NCBI RefSeq assembly: GCF_014204975.1
Contig: NZ_JACHMM010000001.1
Location: 3,472,001-3,536,000, forward strand
Source of the DNA: Jiangella mangrovi
Lineage (GTDB): Bacteria; Actinomycetota; Actinomycetes; Jiangellales; Jiangellaceae
Direction of reading: 5' to 3'
Length of the DNA: 64,000 nt
The notes beneath the pieces were generated by a model. That model saw only the letters and a list, made by a program, of their open reading frames with translations, ran no database searches and was not told the origin of the DNA. A program made the translations under genes and the position numbers. Shown piece after piece: positions 1 to 6,764 of this stretch (positions within the stretch are counted from its first letter, which is position 1; every line of letters begins with the position of its first letter).

Positions 1-1
1 G

Positions 2-817
2 CGGCAGCTGCGCACCCTGCTCGGGGCCATGGGCGTCGACCACGGCGACGGCGCCGTCACCCCGTCGTCGGTGGTCGACATGCTGGCCTTCGACGCGACG
101 TCACCGGCGTCCATCACCGCCGCCCTCACCGCGGCGCGCGAGAACGCCCGCGGCGCCCGCGAGATCCTCTCCAGCGAGCTGTGGGAGGCGCTCAACGTCA
201 CCTGGCACGGCCTCGCCGAGCGTCGCATGGCCGCTGTCGTGCTCGGACCGCAGGTGTTCTGCCACTACGTCCGCGAGCGCACGGCCATGACCACCGGGCT
301 CATCTCGACGACCATGGTGCGCGACGACGGCTGGCGCTTCCTGTCGCTCGGGGTGGCGCTCGAGCGCATCGACATGGCCGCGCGCATGCTGTCGACCCCG
401 GCGCTGGCCGAGGGCCGGCCGTCGGTGCTGGCGGGGCTGCTGCGCAGCGTCGGCGGTCACGACACCTTCGTCCGCGTCTACCAGGGCGCGGTGTCGCCGG
501 CCAACGTCGCGGAGTTCCTGCTGCGCGACCAGCTCTCGCCGCGGTCGGTCGCGTTCTCGCTGGCCACCGCCGAGTCGCTGCTGCGCGAGCTCGACCCCGG
601 CCTCGACGACCGGCTCGGGGTGGCCGACGGCGCCCGGCGTGCGCTGGGGCGCATGCGGCTGGCGCTGGAGTTCCGGTCGTCGGCGGAGCTGCTCGACGAC
701 CTCCCGAGCCTCATCGAGTCGCTGCTGCGGCTCACCTCGCGTACGTCCGACGAGGTCACCAGCCGCTACTTCGGCAAGTCGCTGCTGGTCCGGTGGGCCG
801 AGGAGGTGGCGCTGTGA
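2..817 (+). CDS. alpha-E domain protein (DUF403), 5' partial
   Basis: The frame is open from the first bases of the window, so the true start lies upstream; an ATG at 29 is internal. The protein is helix-rich and soluble, with the conserved pattern of alpha-E proteins: ARENARGAREILSSELWEALN near the start, then a stretch resembling the family's YFLQLGRALERADMTAR-type segment, here FLSLGVALERIDMAARML. Family members are about 310 residues long, so about 40 residues are missing. In actinobacteria this gene usually sits between a circularly permuted ATP-grasp protein and a transglutaminase-like protein, and the latter follows here with a GTGA start/stop overlap at 814-817. The biochemical role of the family is unknown; a peptide-ligation or modification pathway is inferred from the ATP-grasp linkage. 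Confidence 0.85.
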   Translation, partial: RQLRTLLGAMGVDHGDGAVTPSSVVDMLAFDATSPASITAALTAARENARGAREILSSELWEALNVTWHGLAERRMAAVVLGPQVFCHYVRERTAMTTGLISTTMVRDDGWRFLSLGVALERIDMAARMLSTPALAEGRPSVLAGLLRSVGGHDTFVRVYQGAVSPANVAEFLLRDQLSPRSVAFSLATAESLLRELDPGLDDRLGVADGARRALGRMRLALEFRSSAELLDDLPSLIESLLRLTSRTSDEVTSRYFGKSLLVRWAEEVAL

Positions 818-1695
818 CGGCGGGCGCTTCCGGCGCGGCCGACCCGGCCGGCGGCGGCTGGCTGCTGTCGGTGAAGCACCACAGCGGCTACCGGTACGCC
901 GGTCCGGTCTTCTCCTCGTACAACGAGGCCCGCGTCACGCCGCGCAGCGATCCCCGCCAGCGCGTGCTCGACGCGACTGTCGAGGTCAGCCCGGCGGCCT
1001 CCCTGTACCGCTACGTCGACTACTTCGGCTCCGTCGTCACGGCCTTCGACGTGCACGCCGCGCACTCCGAGCTGACGGTGGCGGCCAGCTGCGTGGTCGA
1101 GACGGCGCCGGCCGGCGACGCGGAGCCGGCGGCGGAGTGGTCCGTGCTGGACGACCCCGACACTCGCGACGAGCTGGGCGAGTACCTCACGCAGACCCGC
1201 CGCACCACGCCCGACGACGAGCTGCTGGCGGTCGCGGCGCAGGTCCGGGCCGCCCCGACGCCCGACGACGGCGCGCGGCTCGCGGCCGGCTGGACGCACC
1301 AGCGCCTCGCCTACGTCAGCGGCTCCACCAGCGTGCACACGAACGCCGTCCAGGCGCTCGGCGAGGGCCGGGGCGTCTGCCAGGACTTCGCGCACGTCAC
1401 CATCGCGCTGCTGCGGGCGGCCGGCGTCCCGGCCCGCTACGTCTCCGGCTACCTGCACCCGCGCACCGACGCCGCGGTCGGCGAGACGGTGACGGGCGAG
1501 AGCCACGCCTGGGTGGAGTGGTGGGCGGGCGGGTGGCGGGCCTACGACCCGACCAACGACGGCGTCCCCGGTCCCGGGCACATCGTGGTCGCCCGCGGCC
1601 GCGACTACGACGACGTCACCCCGCTGCGCGGCATCTACAACGGCGGCGACAGCACGTCCCTGGGCGTGACGGTCGAGGTGACGCGGCTGCGCTGA
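814..1695 (+). CDS. transglutaminase family protein
   Basis: This 293-residue protein has an N-terminal beta domain (KHHSGYRYAGPV onward) followed by a transglutaminase-like cysteine protease core. The catalytic Cys is in GRGVCQDFAHV, the His in GESHAWVEWW and the Asp in RAYDPTND, so the Cys-His-Asp triad is complete. The GTG start at 814 overlaps the stop of the alpha-E gene, which implies translational coupling and a shared pathway. No signal peptide is visible, so it is cytoplasmic. Such proteins are thought to hydrolyse or transfer acyl groups of peptides; the substrate is unknown. The frame is open for more than 600 bases upstream, but that stretch is a shadow of the alpha-E gene. Confidence 0.88.
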   Translation: MTAGASGAADPAGGGWLLSVKHHSGYRYAGPVFSSYNEARVTPRSDPRQRVLDATVEVSPAASLYRYVDYFGSVVTAFDVHAAHSELTVAASCVVETAPAGDAEPAAEWSVLDDPDTRDELGEYLTQTRRTTPDDELLAVAAQVRAAPTPDDGARLAAGWTHQRLAYVSGSTSVHTNAVQALGEGRGVCQDFAHVTIALLRAAGVPARYVSGYLHPRTDAAVGETVTGESHAWVEWWAGGWRAYDPTNDGVPGPGHIVVARGRDYDDVTPLRGIYNGGDSTSLGVTVEVTRLR

Positions 1696-1761
1696 GGCCC
1701 GGACGGTGGCAGACTCCCGTGGATGAACCCCAGAGTGCCGGAGGGGGCGGGACTCGGAGAA

Positions 1762-1801
1762 GATGAGAGACCTCTCATCTGGATCTCATCGTTCTCTCGC
1801 C
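1762..1801 (+). promoter_or_regulatory. operator site 1: palindrome plus 11-bp CTCATC repeats
   Basis: GATGAGAG-AC-CTCTCATC at 1762-1779 is a perfect 18-bp palindrome. Its right half starts a series of boxes at 11-bp period: CTCATC at 1774, CTCATC at 1785 and a weaker CTCGCC at 1796. OmpR/PhoB-type regulators bind tandem direct repeats spaced 11 bp, and the response regulator at 3779-4477 is of this type. The same layout recurs at 5229-5268 and 6502-6541. Binding by that regulator is inferred. Confidence 0.7.
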
Positions 1802-1823
1802 CGCGGTGCCGACGATGCTGAGC

Positions 1824-2300
1824 ATGAAGTCGGCGGCCACCCTCACCGTCTCTGCCCTGGCGGTCGTGGCCGCCGGGATCTTCGGCGTGGGCTCGTTGCT
1901 GGCCGCGCCGTCGGTCGGCGACGACTTCGGCGACCCCGTCGACGTCGGGCCCGGTGTGGGCGCCACCCCGGACGACGACGAGCCGTCGCGCGACCCGGAC
2001 TGGACGCCGTCGCCCACCCCCACGCCCACGCCGACTCCCACCCCGACCCCCACACCCACGCCGACGGTGGCCCCGCCGCCTCCGCCACCCCCTCCGCCGC
2101 CGGAGGACAACGGTGGCGGTGACGGCGGAGGAACCGGCGGCGGTGACGGCGGGCAGCAGGTCGACCCGCCTCCCGCGGTCCGCCCCGATCCCGGTGGTGA
2201 CGACGACGGCGATGACGACGCCGACGACGTCGGCGAATCCGATGACGATGACGATGACGACGACGACGCGGCCGGTGACGACGGGGATGATGACGACTGA
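1824..2300 (+). CDS. secreted Pro/Thr- and Asp-rich low-complexity protein
   Basis: I do not recognise a family. The 158-residue product starts with a signal peptide or single membrane anchor (MKSAATLTVSALAVVAAG onward), then has a stretch of Thr-Pro dipeptides (about residues 60-80), a proline run, a Gly/Asp segment and a very acidic Asp-rich tail. The extracellular part could span the wall, and the acidic tail could bind cations; both are inferences. In-frame starts also exist at GTG 1806 and ATG 1815; I chose ATG 1824 because MKS gives a normal signal peptide and leaves the three CTCATC boxes upstream. No Shine-Dalgarno sequence is visible, so translation may be leaderless. The sensor kinase gene follows after 29 bp. 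Confidence 0.65.
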   Translation: MKSAATLTVSALAVVAAGIFGVGSLLAAPSVGDDFGDPVDVGPGVGATPDDDEPSRDPDWTPSPTPTPTPTPTPTPTPTPTVAPPPPPPPPPPEDNGGGDGGGTGGGDGGQQVDPPPAVRPDPGGDDDGDDDADDVGESDDDDDDDDDAAGDDGDDDD

Positions 2301-2329
2301 GTCAGGGTCGTGACGATGCGGCCGGCGGT

Positions 2330-3778
2330 GTGCGCGTACGGGTGGCGGTGCGCACCCGTGTGCTCGCCGCGGTCCTGGGCGTCGCCGCCATCGGCATGCT
2401 GGTGGCCGGCGTGACGTCGTTCCTCGTGCAGCGCGAGCGGGTCGACGCGCGCATCGACGACAACCTCGCGCAGGAGGTCGACGAGCTGCGAGAGTTCGCC
2501 GAGGACGGCATCGACCCCGACACCGGTGGCGACTTCACCACCGTCGACCGCTTCCTCGAGGTCGTCCTGGAGCGCAACGTGCCGGACCGCGACGAAGGGC
2601 TGCTCGCGTTCGTCGACGGCGACATCGCGTGGGCGCCCGCCAGCGGCGTCAACGTCCGGCTCGAGGAGGACCCCGAGTTCGTGGCGCTCGTCGCCGACCA
2701 GGGCGGCACCACCCGGGTGCGGCCGCGCTCGGTCGAGACCGACACGCTCGGCCAGCTGCGCTACGTGACGGTGCCGGTCACCGTCCCCGCCGACGATCGG
2801 CAGGGCCTCTACGTCATCGCCTACGCGCGCGAGATGGAACAGGCCGAGGTCGTCGACGCGTACCAGACGTTCGCGATCGTGGCCGTGGCGTCGCTGGCCA
2901 TGGTCGGCGCCGTCGGCTGGCTCGTTGCCGGACGGCTGCTGCGGCCCATCCGCCTGCTGCGCGACACCGCCCAGCAGATCAGCGACACCGACCTGTCCGG
3001 GCGCATCGCCGTCACCGGCACCGACGACATCTCCGCGCTTGCACGCACGTTCAACGACATGCTCGATCGGCTCGAGGTCGCCTTCGCCGGGCAGCGCGAC
3101 GCCCTCGACGACGCCGGCCACGAGATGCGCACCCCGATCACGATCATCCGCGGCCACCTCGAGCTCATGGAGTCCGGCGACCCCGCCGACGTCGAGGAGG
3201 TCCGCGCCCTGGTCCTCGACGAGCTCGACCGCATGCACCGCATGGTCGACGACCTCGTCATGCTGGCGAAGGCCAAGCGGCCCGACTTCGTCCGGCCGCG
3301 CCCCGTCGAGCTCGACCGGCTGGTCGACGAGGTGCTCGACAAGGCGCGCGCCCTCGACGACCGGCAGTGGCGGGTCGACGCCCGGGTGTCGGCGACCGTC
3401 GACCTCGACCCGCAGCGGATCACCCAGGCGCTGCTGCAACTGATCGCCAACGCGGTGAAGTTCACCGAGCCCGGCGACACCATCGCCGTCGGCTGCCAGA
3501 TCGCCGGCAGCGAGGTGCGTCTCTGGGTTCGCGACACCGGCATCGGCATCGCTGCCGACGACCTCGAGCGGATCTTCGACCGGTTCGCCCGCGCCGACGT
3601 CGGCCGCGGCATCGAGGGCTCCGGGCTGGGCCTGGCCATCGTCAGCGCGATCGCCGAGGCGCACCGCGGCACCGTCACCGTCGACAGCCGGCCCGGCGCC
3701 GGCGCGGTGTTCACCATCGCGCTGCCGCTGGTCGGCTCCGAGGTGACCGAGGACGAACTCGTGGAGGAGGAGGCGTAG
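2330..3778 (+). CDS. HAMP-domain sensor histidine kinase
   Basis: This 482-residue membrane kinase has a first membrane segment at about 11-33, an extracellular sensor domain of about 145 residues with no family I can name, a second membrane segment at about 181-203, a HAMP linker at about 204-255, the H-box DDAGHEMRTPITII with phospho-acceptor His264, and an ATPase domain with N-box (QLIANAVKF), G1 (DTGIGI) and G2 (GSGLGLAIV). It should autophosphorylate and pass phosphate to the response regulator, whose ATG directly follows the stop codon. The GTG at 2330 begins the basic N-terminus before the first membrane segment. The gene lies in a unit with the secreted Asp-rich protein, which may modulate or be sensed by the sensor domain (inference). 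Confidence 0.92.
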   Translation: MRVRVAVRTRVLAAVLGVAAIGMLVAGVTSFLVQRERVDARIDDNLAQEVDELREFAEDGIDPDTGGDFTTVDRFLEVVLERNVPDRDEGLLAFVDGDIAWAPASGVNVRLEEDPEFVALVADQGGTTRVRPRSVETDTLGQLRYVTVPVTVPADDRQGLYVIAYAREMEQAEVVDAYQTFAIVAVASLAMVGAVGWLVAGRLLRPIRLLRDTAQQISDTDLSGRIAVTGTDDISALARTFNDMLDRLEVAFAGQRDALDDAGHEMRTPITIIRGHLELMESGDPADVEEVRALVLDELDRMHRMVDDLVMLAKAKRPDFVRPRPVELDRLVDEVLDKARALDDRQWRVDARVSATVDLDPQRITQALLQLIANAVKFTEPGDTIAVGCQIAGSEVRLWVRDTGIGIAADDLERIFDRFARADVGRGIEGSGLGLAIVSAIAEAHRGTVTVDSRPGAGAVFTIALPLVGSEVTEDELVEEEA

Positions 3779-4477
3779 ATGAGCAGGATCCTGATCGCCG
3801 AAGACGAACCCCGCATCGCGGCGTTCATCGAGAAGGGGTTGCGCGCGGCGGGCATGACGCCGACGGTGGTCGGCGACGGCCGCGGCGCCTTCGACTACGC
3901 CATGACCGGCGGGTTCGACCTCGTCATCCTCGACATCGGGCTGCCGATCATCGACGGGTTCTCGGTCCTGCGGCAGCTGCGCGAGGCCCGCAACGAGCTG
4001 CCGGTGATCATCCTGACCGCGCGCGACTCCATCACCGACACCGTCGCCGGGCTCGAGGGCGGCGCCGACGACTACATGGCCAAGCCGTTCCGGTTCGAGG
4101 AGTTGCTCGCCCGGATCCGGCTGCGGCTGCGCGAGGACCGCGCGCCGGAGGCCATGGTCCTGCACCACGGCGGGCTCTCGCTGGACCTGCGCACCCGGCG
4201 GGCCACGGTCGACGGGCGGACGGTGGAGCTGTCGGCGCGCGAGTTCTCCCTCGCCGAGACGTTCCTGCGCCACCCCGGCCAGGTGCTCAGCCGCGAGCAG
4301 CTGCTGAGCCGGGTCTGGGGCTACGACTTCGACCCCGGCTCCAACGTCGTCGACGTCTACGTCCGCTACCTGCGGCGCAAGCTCGGCAACGAGAGGTTCA
4401 TGACGGTGCGCGGCATCGGCTACCGCCTCGTCGGCCCGGACACCGCCGACGACGTCGCCCCCACCGCCGCCCCCTGA
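3779..4477 (+). CDS. OmpR-family response regulator
   Basis: The 232-residue protein has an N-terminal receiver domain with the acidic pocket (AEDEP), phospho-acceptor Asp52 in ILDIGLP, Thr80 and Lys102 (AKPF), and a C-terminal winged-helix DNA-binding domain (about 130-222) ending in the typical YVRYLRRKLG and VRGIGYRL motifs. The ATG is immediately next to the kinase stop codon, so the two are co-translated. It is the obvious candidate to bind the three CTCATC arrays at 1762-1801, 5229-5268 and 6502-6541, because OmpR-type domains bind 11-bp-spaced tandem repeats; one array lies upstream of its own operon, suggesting autoregulation. A strong hairpin follows the gene. Confidence 0.95.
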   Translation: MSRILIAEDEPRIAAFIEKGLRAAGMTPTVVGDGRGAFDYAMTGGFDLVILDIGLPIIDGFSVLRQLREARNELPVIILTARDSITDTVAGLEGGADDYMAKPFRFEELLARIRLRLREDRAPEAMVLHHGGLSLDLRTRRATVDGRTVELSAREFSLAETFLRHPGQVLSREQLLSRVWGYDFDPGSNVVDVYVRYLRRKLGNERFMTVRGIGYRLVGPDTADDVAPTAAP

Positions 4478-4506
4478 GGCCGGCGGCCCCCGTCCGGGTG
4501 CGCAAA

Positions 4507-4553
4507 GAGACCGGCGGGCGCTCCTGGGGGGAGGGGGAGCGCCCACCGGTCTC
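4507..4553. terminator. bidirectional hairpin terminator
   Basis: GAGACCGG-c-GGGCGCTCC and GGAGCGCCC-a-CCGGTCTC form a stem of 17 pairs with one mismatch, around an 11-base G-rich loop. It lies between two convergent genes (stops at 4477 and 4580) and can serve both. No U-tract is present, as is common in actinobacteria. Confidence 0.75.
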
Positions 4554-4579
4554 GGGGTGGGGACGGAGCGGTCCTTGCG

Positions 4580-5158
4580 TCAGTCGGCGGACGAGGCGCT
4601 GCCGCCCGACGAGGCGCTGGTGGCGCTGGCGGCCGACGCGGGGCTGGCGGGGCTGACAGCGCTAGCCGCAGAGGCGGGGGCGGCCGGGGAGTTCGCGGAG
4701 TTGCCCGAGCTCGCCGAGTTGCCGGAGTCGGCCGGGGCGGGGGCGGCCGGCGCGGGCGCCGGAGCCGGCTCGGCGGGGGAGCTGGCGCTGTTCGTCGAGT
4801 TGGCCGAGGCCGGGCTCGCCGGGCTGGCGGCGGTCACGGGGCTGGCCGGGCTGGCGGGTGAGCTCGCGGTCGCCGGCGACGCCGCGGTGGTGGCCGAGGC
4901 CGGGCTCGCGGGGGAGTTCGCCGAGGCCGGGCCGCCGGCCGGGGAGCTGGCCGAGTCCGCCGAGTTGGCGGAGACCGCCGACCGAGCCGAGTTGGCGGAG
5001 TCGGCCGGGGCCGGCTTCGAGGAGTCCGACGGCGCGTCGACCACTCCGGCCGGCGACTGCGCCCCGTTGAGGACGGGAGCGGCCACGGCGGTGCCGACGC
5101 CGATGCCCAGTGCCGCCATCGTCCCGACTGCGAGCCACGTCTTCTTCTGGAGCTTCAT
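4580..5158 (-). CDS. secreted Ser/Ala/Pro/Asn-repeat protein
   Basis: No family is recognised. The 192-residue protein begins with MKLQKKTWLAVGTMAALGIG, a classical signal peptide ending near AVAAPV. The rest is low-complexity, built from short units such as SAN, SAD, SPASPA and SAS, with a run of Pro/Ala in the middle. There is no LPXTG sorting motif and no membrane anchor at the C-terminus. The ATG at 5158 has a strong ribosome site (GGAGG, 5 bases upstream), which is why I prefer it to the open frame that extends to 5239. A degenerate copy of the operator found at 1762 lies about 70-110 bp upstream, suggesting control by the neighbouring two-component system. Confidence 0.7.
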   Translation of the reverse strand: MKLQKKTWLAVGTMAALGIGVGTAVAAPVLNGAQSPAGVVDAPSDSSKPAPADSANSARSAVSANSADSASSPAGGPASANSPASPASATTAASPATASSPASPASPVTAASPASPASANSTNSASSPAEPAPAPAPAAPAPADSGNSASSGNSANSPAAPASAASAVSPASPASAASATSASSGGSASSAD

Positions 5159-5178
5159 CGTTTCCTCCTGGGAACCAG

Positions 5179-5198
5179 ACGCCGGGACCTCCCGGCGT
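5179..5198 (-). promoter_or_regulatory. short hairpin in 5' leader
   Basis: ACGCCGGGA-cc-TCCCGGCGT is a perfect 9-bp inverted repeat in the leader of the Ser/Ala-repeat gene, 21 bases before its start codon and just upstream of its ribosome site. It could stabilise the leader or bind a protein; no function is shown. Confidence 0.4.
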
Positions 5199-5228
5199 CG
5201 TGCTGACTCCTCTAGATTCGCCAAGCCT

Positions 5229-5268
5229 CGTGAATCCATCAGGAGAGCCGGATGAGAGGGCTCTCAGC
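5229..5268 (-). promoter_or_regulatory. operator site 2, degenerate copy
   Basis: On the minus strand this reads GCTGAGAG-CC-CTCTCATC, then CTCCTG and TTCACG at the same 11-bp period as the other two sites. The palindrome keeps 16 of 18 consensus positions; the two downstream boxes are weak. It overlaps the last codons of the upstream kinase-like gene and points toward the Ser/Ala-repeat gene that starts at 5158. Confidence 0.5.
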
Positions 5269-6480
5269 GCGCCCGGCGCCGGCCGAGGCGGCGGCCTCGA
5301 GCCAGCGTTCGACCAGGTCGACGCGGTCGGTGGTGGCCTTCTCCCAGCCCGGGTCCTGGGCTCGGTAGGGCCCGGTAGCCAGCGACAACGCGACGCCGGC
5401 GGCTCGCAGCCGTAGCTCGGCCGGGTCGACGCGGCGGTCCAGGACGGGCAGCCAGTCGGTCAGCGCGGCGTGCGCCCCCGCGGCCGCGGGGAAGCCGCCG
5501 GTGGCGAGGACGGAGAGGTGCGCGAGCAGGCAGCCGAGGTCGTCGGCGCGCCGGCCCGGGCCCATGGTGTCGATGTCGAGGAGCCCGCTGACGGCGCCGT
5601 GCTCGACCAAGAGCTGGGCGTCGTAGAAGTCACCGTGCGTGGGCTCGTCGCCGGAGCCCTCGTAACGCGCGAGCTCGGCGGCGATGTCGCCGGCCAGGGC
5701 CCGCGCCCTGACCCCGAGCGACGGCGCCGCCGCGGCGACGACCCCCGCGTAGTGCTCCGCGTGCGCCGACCACGGCCGCCGCCGGGGCAGCTCCGCCAGC
5801 TCGGGCGGCAGCCGGTCCAGCAGGGTCACCAGCTCGGCGGGGTCGTGCAGCGCCGTCGTGCCGGACTCCAGGGCCGTCCGCAGTGGTGTCCCGCGCAGCG
5901 GCGCGAGCACGATGATGCCGTCGTCGCTCCAGCCGAGGCTGCGCGGCACGGCTACGCCGGCCGCCGTCAGCACGCGGTGGCGGCTGTCGACGTCGCGGAC
6001 CTGCGTCGGGCGGAGGATCTTGATGAACAGCCGCTGGCGCTCGGTGACGACCTCGACGACGGCGCGCTTGCGCGGCCGGTACGAGACCACCCGCAGCTGG
6101 ACGCCGTCGGGCGGCAGGCCCAGTCCGCGCAGCACGTCGGCGACGGACGACGGGAAGCAGGCGGCCGCGAGGCCCGGCAGCTCGGGGTCGAACGGGAAGC
6201 GCCACACCTGGATGAAGCGGTCGCCGTCGGTGACGACGAGCCCGTCCTCGGGGCGCCGGCGGGACACCGTCGCCGCGAACGTCTCCTCGCGTTCCTCGTC
6301 GGCCCACGCGACGCGGACCACGTAGGACGCCGTCGTGCGGTCGCCGGGACGGTGGTCGACGTCGCGCAGCGACCAGCCGCGCAGCGTCCCGCCGGCCGGG
6401 GTCAGCGCGGCGCCGAGGATGTCGGGGACGGAGGGGCCGGTGAGGAGCGCGAGGTCGGGGTCGGCAGTCGGTCCGGGCAC
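5239..6480 (-). CDS. APH-family phosphotransferase (maltokinase-like fold)
   Basis: The product is a 413-residue aminoglycoside-phosphotransferase-type kinase. The catalytic Brenner motif is HGDFYDAQLLV and the metal-binding DFG equivalent is LLDIDTMGPG; an ATP-lobe strand is visible around RLFIKILR. The substrate cannot be told from sequence; sugar, choline and antibiotic kinases share the fold. The reading frame is open to 6633, but the 18-bp palindrome and three CTCATC boxes lie inside that extension, so the GTG at 6480 (GGGGAAG 9 bases upstream) is the more likely start. The operator suggests that this kinase belongs to the two-component regulon. Confidence 0.8.
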   Translation of the reverse strand: MPGPTADPDLALLTGPSVPDILGAALTPAGGTLRGWSLRDVDHRPGDRTTASYVVRVAWADEEREETFAATVSRRRPEDGLVVTDGDRFIQVWRFPFDPELPGLAAACFPSSVADVLRGLGLPPDGVQLRVVSYRPRKRAVVEVVTERQRLFIKILRPTQVRDVDSRHRVLTAAGVAVPRSLGWSDDGIIVLAPLRGTPLRTALESGTTALHDPAELVTLLDRLPPELAELPRRRPWSAHAEHYAGVVAAAAPSLGVRARALAGDIAAELARYEGSGDEPTHGDFYDAQLLVEHGAVSGLLDIDTMGPGRRADDLGCLLAHLSVLATGGFPAAAGAHAALTDWLPVLDRRVDPAELRLRAAGVALSLATGPYRAQDPGWEKATTDRVDLVERWLEAAASAGAGRAESPLIRLS

Positions 6481-6501
6481 GCCGCCACGCTTCCCCAGAG
6501 C

Positions 6502-6541
6502 GATGAGCCGCCGATGAGGCGCGGATGAGACCGTTCTCATC
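6502..6541 (-). promoter_or_regulatory. operator site 3: palindrome plus 11-bp CTCATC repeats
   Basis: Read on the minus strand: GATGAGAA-CG-GTCTCATC, then CTCATC and CTCATC, each box starting 11 bp after the previous one. The palindrome arms extend to 11 bp on the plus strand (6520-6545). The last box ends 21 bases before the GTG at 6480, against 22 bases between the last box of site 1 and the ATG at 1824. The matched layout is strong evidence for a common regulator. Confidence 0.72.
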
Positions 6542-6764
6542 CGCGCCGGCGCCACCGCGACACGCCGCCCGAGCAGAACGGCCCGACCGCCGCCGCGCGT
6601 TGTCACCCACCCGCCGCTAAGCTGGTGCTTCACGTTCGTATCGGGGCCGCGTCCATCGGCGCGTGCCCCACCCCGAAGGGAGCTGTGTCCGCCGTGCCGA
6701 CGGACGCGTCAAGTCGCGTACGCCCATCTCGCCGCCACCGTGACGCCGGGCCGGGAGCCGGCCG

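Noticed and set aside
2011-2070. CCCACn-type tandem DNA repeat resembling a minisatellite
   Set aside because: It is in frame and encodes the Thr-Pro stalk of the secreted protein, so it is described there as part of the gene.
1775-4546. Very long open frame on the minus strand (over 900 codons)
   Set aside because: It lies across the secreted protein, kinase and regulator genes, which have clear domain motifs and codon use, and its own sequence is low complexity without any recognisable domain. High GC content makes such antisense frames common.
6634-6764. Possible magnesium (M-box) or manganese riboswitch in front of the CNNM operon
   Set aside because: Several GC-rich hairpins are present, but I see none of the conserved M-box or yybP-ykoY cores, and the pairing is of the kind expected at random in such GC-rich DNA.
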